This document shows positions 5,019-6,502 of a stretch of DNA of 6,502 nt, piece by piece. Numbering within the stretch: the first letter of the stretch is position 1; every line of letters starts with the position of its first letter. The stretch covers positions 1-6,502 of the forward strand of contig JAMJQV010000111.1 in NCBI GenBank assembly GCA_023554435.1, read 5' to 3'. The DNA comes from Gemmatimonadota bacterium (GTDB taxonomy: Bacteria; Gemmatimonadota; Gemmatimonadetes; Palauibacterales; Palauibacteraceae). The translations under genes and the position numbers were made by a program. The notes beneath the pieces were generated by a model, which saw only the letters and a list, made by a program, of their open reading frames with translations, was not told where the DNA came from and did not search any database.

Positions 5019-6284
5019 TCAGCCGGCTGCGGGGTCGCGCACTACTCCGGAGAACAGCAGGGCGCCGGACAGACGCTCGCGGATCGCGAAGACGAACGGA
5101 CGGTCCACCACGAACGTGGGTGGCGCCGAGGTTACCCCCACTTCTACCGACGTGACGGCCGCGGCGCGGGTACCCTCCTCGTCGACTTCGACGAAGGCCT
5201 TCTGCTTCACCCGACTGATGTGCAGTCGCATTTCGAGCGCGTCCCGATGCATACGTGAAAAGTCGGCCGCTGCCTCGTCGAACGCCACCGCCATCCCCAA
5301 TGCCTTAAGCACCTCGTTCAGCGACGTCTCGTACTCCAGGCTGAACTTCGGCAGGCCCAGCAGGACCTTTGATTCGCCCATGCCGGTGACGATCCCGGTC
5401 CAGGCCGCGGCGTCGAGCGACTCGACAAACGCATCGATCCCGATCGTCTCGGATGGGAGCACCACCGTCATGACGAACGCTTCGCCTCCGTAGGGGAGTT
5501 CAATGGCTTGATACTCAGCGTTCGCGGCGAAAGGAAAGCTCTGGTCGCTCATCCACATGAAGGGAACCGCGGACGCCGAGCCGTCGGGTCGGCGGAAGTC
5601 ACCCGATCGAGTGCGTGCGGGATCGAACGGAGTCGTCCACTGCCCCTCGAAGTAGATCGCGTTGATGAGAAAGAGCATGGTCAATGGATCGATCGGGGGT
5701 TCTACGATCCCATCGATCAGGCCGTTGGTTGCCTCGTCGACCCAGGAGTTGATCACGTCCGCCGCGGCGGGGTCGTTGAAGTCGAGTCCCGCCACTCGCG
5801 CCAGGAAGTCGCGCTCGACGGCACTGACGAACGGGGCCTCCAGTGTGAATCCCTCCCGGTGCCACACCGAGTTCCCGATCTCCATGCTGACCGTCGGATC
5901 GAGATCCGACAGGAGATCGATCAGGCTTCGATACGCGGCCCCTATCTCTTCTCGATCCAGGTTGCCGAGCCGGAGCGCCGTGCGCATGGCCTCGAATGTG
6001 CCGGACTCGGCGCCCGCCAGGGTCATGCCCAGGGCCATCGACGCACTGAGAGGAGACACGAAGACGTTGGCCCCCGCATCTTCCTCGGCGACGATTTGCC
6101 GGAGGAAGTCGAAGGCAAACGCCTCACCGGCATCGATGAGGCCGACCTCGCTGCTTGTCAGGGCTCGCGGGAGCGCCTCGATCCGCTCGACCGGCTGAGG
6201 GTCGGCCGGGGAGTCGCAGGCTGCCACCAGGAGAACGGCGGCCAGCAGATGGACTACGGAACGGCTCAGGATCAGACGACGCAT
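5019..6284 (-). CDS. Lipoprotein serpin (serine protease inhibitor family I4)
   Basis: This is a full-length serpin of 421 residues. I use the ATG at 6284 because it yields a lipoprotein signal (M-R-R-L-I-L-S-R-S...) with lipobox V20-A-A-C23 and because AGGTGA lies 4 nt upstream. A more distal in-frame ATG at 6365 would bury the signal behind 27 polar residues. Serpin hallmarks in order are NVFVSPLSASMALGM (73-87), GNSVW (137-141), LINAIYFEGQW (206-216), LPYGG (263-267), LPKF (311-314), the hinge E369-E-G371-T372-R-A-A-A-V-T378, and the C-terminal signature VVDRPFVFAI with LLFSGVVRDP. The hinge has the small residues needed for loop insertion, so an inhibitory serpin is expected. Matching register with alpha-1-antitrypsin puts P1-P1' at Thr385-Ser386. 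Anchoring would place it on the periplasmic or outer face to guard against proteases. Asp24 at +2 after the lipid-modified cysteine is an inner-membrane retention signal in E. coli, but this may not hold here. Confidence 0.95.
   Translation of the reverse strand: MRRLILSRSVVHLLAAVLLVAACDSPADPQPVERIEALPRALTSSEVGLIDAGEAFAFDFLRQIVAEEDAGANVFVSPLSASMALGMTLAGAESGTFEAMRTALRLGNLDREEIGAAYRSLIDLLSDLDPTVSMEIGNSVWHREGFTLEAPFVSAVERDFLARVAGLDFNDPAAADVINSWVDEATNGLIDGIVEPPIDPLTMLFLINAIYFEGQWTTPFDPARTRSGDFRRPDGSASAVPFMWMSDQSFPFAANAEYQAIELPYGGEAFVMTVVLPSETIGIDAFVESLDAAAWTGIVTGMGESKVLLGLPKFSLEYETSLNEVLKALGMAVAFDEAAADFSRMHRDALEMRLHISRVKQKAFVEVDEEGTRAAAVTSVEVGVTSAPPTFVVDRPFVFAIRERLSGALLFSGVVRDPAAG
5115..5180 (-). 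other. Coding region for the serpin reactive-centre loop (P17 to P5')
   Basis: Residues 369-390 of the serpin. From P17 Glu to P8 Thr the loop reads E-E-G-T-R-A-A-A-V-T, and the distance from the hinge to the D-R-P-F motif equals that in alpha-1-antitrypsin. This assigns Thr385 (codon 5130-5132) as P1, Ser386 as P1', and Pro388-Pro389 as P3'-P4'. The register is inferred by matching to the remembered antitrypsin sequence; cleavage one residue earlier, after Val384, is also possible. Confidence 0.75.
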
Positions 6285-6502
6285 CGATTCACCTACAGGA
6301 ACAGGGTCAAGTAGCGACGGGGCCTCGTTCCGGCTCTCGTACCCCCGGTCGAGGTTCGGGTTCACCGCCAGCTACGGACGGCGCCCGCGTGCGCGACCCT
6401 CTGGCGAAAGTGGGAATGTGGGAATACGCGTCGAGGATCTCCCGGGCAATGATGGGGCGTGCCTGATCCCGACGGCGTCGCTATCCTGAGAGCATCTCGC
6501 GT
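6285..6502. other. Upstream region of the serpin gene, no supported gene
   Basis: I find no convincing gene in these 218 bases. The stretch holds the serpin leader and a perfect 8-nt tandem repeat (GTGGGAAT at 6410-6417 and 6418-6425). On the minus strand the last few codons before a TAG at 6481-6483 could be the end of an upstream gene lying beyond the window, but only six codons are visible, so this cannot be claimed. Confidence 0.5.

Noticed and set aside
6305..6310. TTGACC on the minus strand just before the serpin start
   Set aside because: It matches a -35 box, but the -10 position would fall on the start codon, where no TATAAT-like sequence exists.
5508..6314. 268-codon open frame on the plus strand opposite the serpin gene
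   Set aside because: It is antisense to a confidently identified serpin and its protein shows no recognisable domain.
6421..6449. Possible minus-strand promoter for the serpin (TTGCCC, 17 nt, TATTCC)
   Set aside because: Only 4 of 6 and 3 of 6 consensus matches with the last -10 T missing; too weak to list as a feature.

Overview
This is a GC-rich, gene-dense bacterial chromosomal stretch with strong third-position G/C bias and several GTG starts. Exported proteins have signal peptides ending in A-A-Q or a lipobox. Together with a bacterial serpin lipoprotein, this fits an environmental Gemmatimonadota-like bacterium. That placement is an impression from style; no rRNA or marker gene is present.

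Layout. (1) 1-285, plus: the 3' end of a truncated gene, followed by a hairpin that probably terminates it. (2) 407-1219, plus: a probable two-gene unit, a short FMN-binding split-barrel protein of the HugZ/pyridoxamine-phosphate-oxidase type followed by a small one-helix coiled-coil membrane protein resembling PspB. It ends in a hairpin overlapping the last stop codon and converges on the next gene. (3) 1226-1861, minus: an exported, Gly/Ala-rich protein of unknown function. (4) 1996-2949, plus: a stand-alone PD-(D/E)XK nuclease of the RecB/AddB/Cas4 class with four cysteines spaced as in the AddB iron-sulfur staple. (5) 3087-3854, plus: a secreted acidic protein that looks like two tandem ferredoxin-like (dimeric alpha-beta barrel) halves. 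(6) 3855-3955: a convergent intergenic region with a strong stem-loop. (7) 6284 down to 3956, minus: a probable operon of a lipoprotein serpin followed 22 bases later by a VAT-1-like zinc-free quinone oxidoreductase. (8) 6285-6502: no supported gene.

The genes do not form an obvious single pathway. The envelope recurs as a theme (PspB-like protein, two exported proteins, lipoprotein serpin), as does redox or flavin chemistry (HugZ-like protein, quinone reductase). I see no mobile element, CRISPR array, tRNA or rRNA. No wholly new system is evident. The most interesting items are the serpin with an intact inhibitory hinge and a Thr-Ser scissile bond, its pairing with a VAT-1-like reductase, and the orphan Fe-S nuclease.
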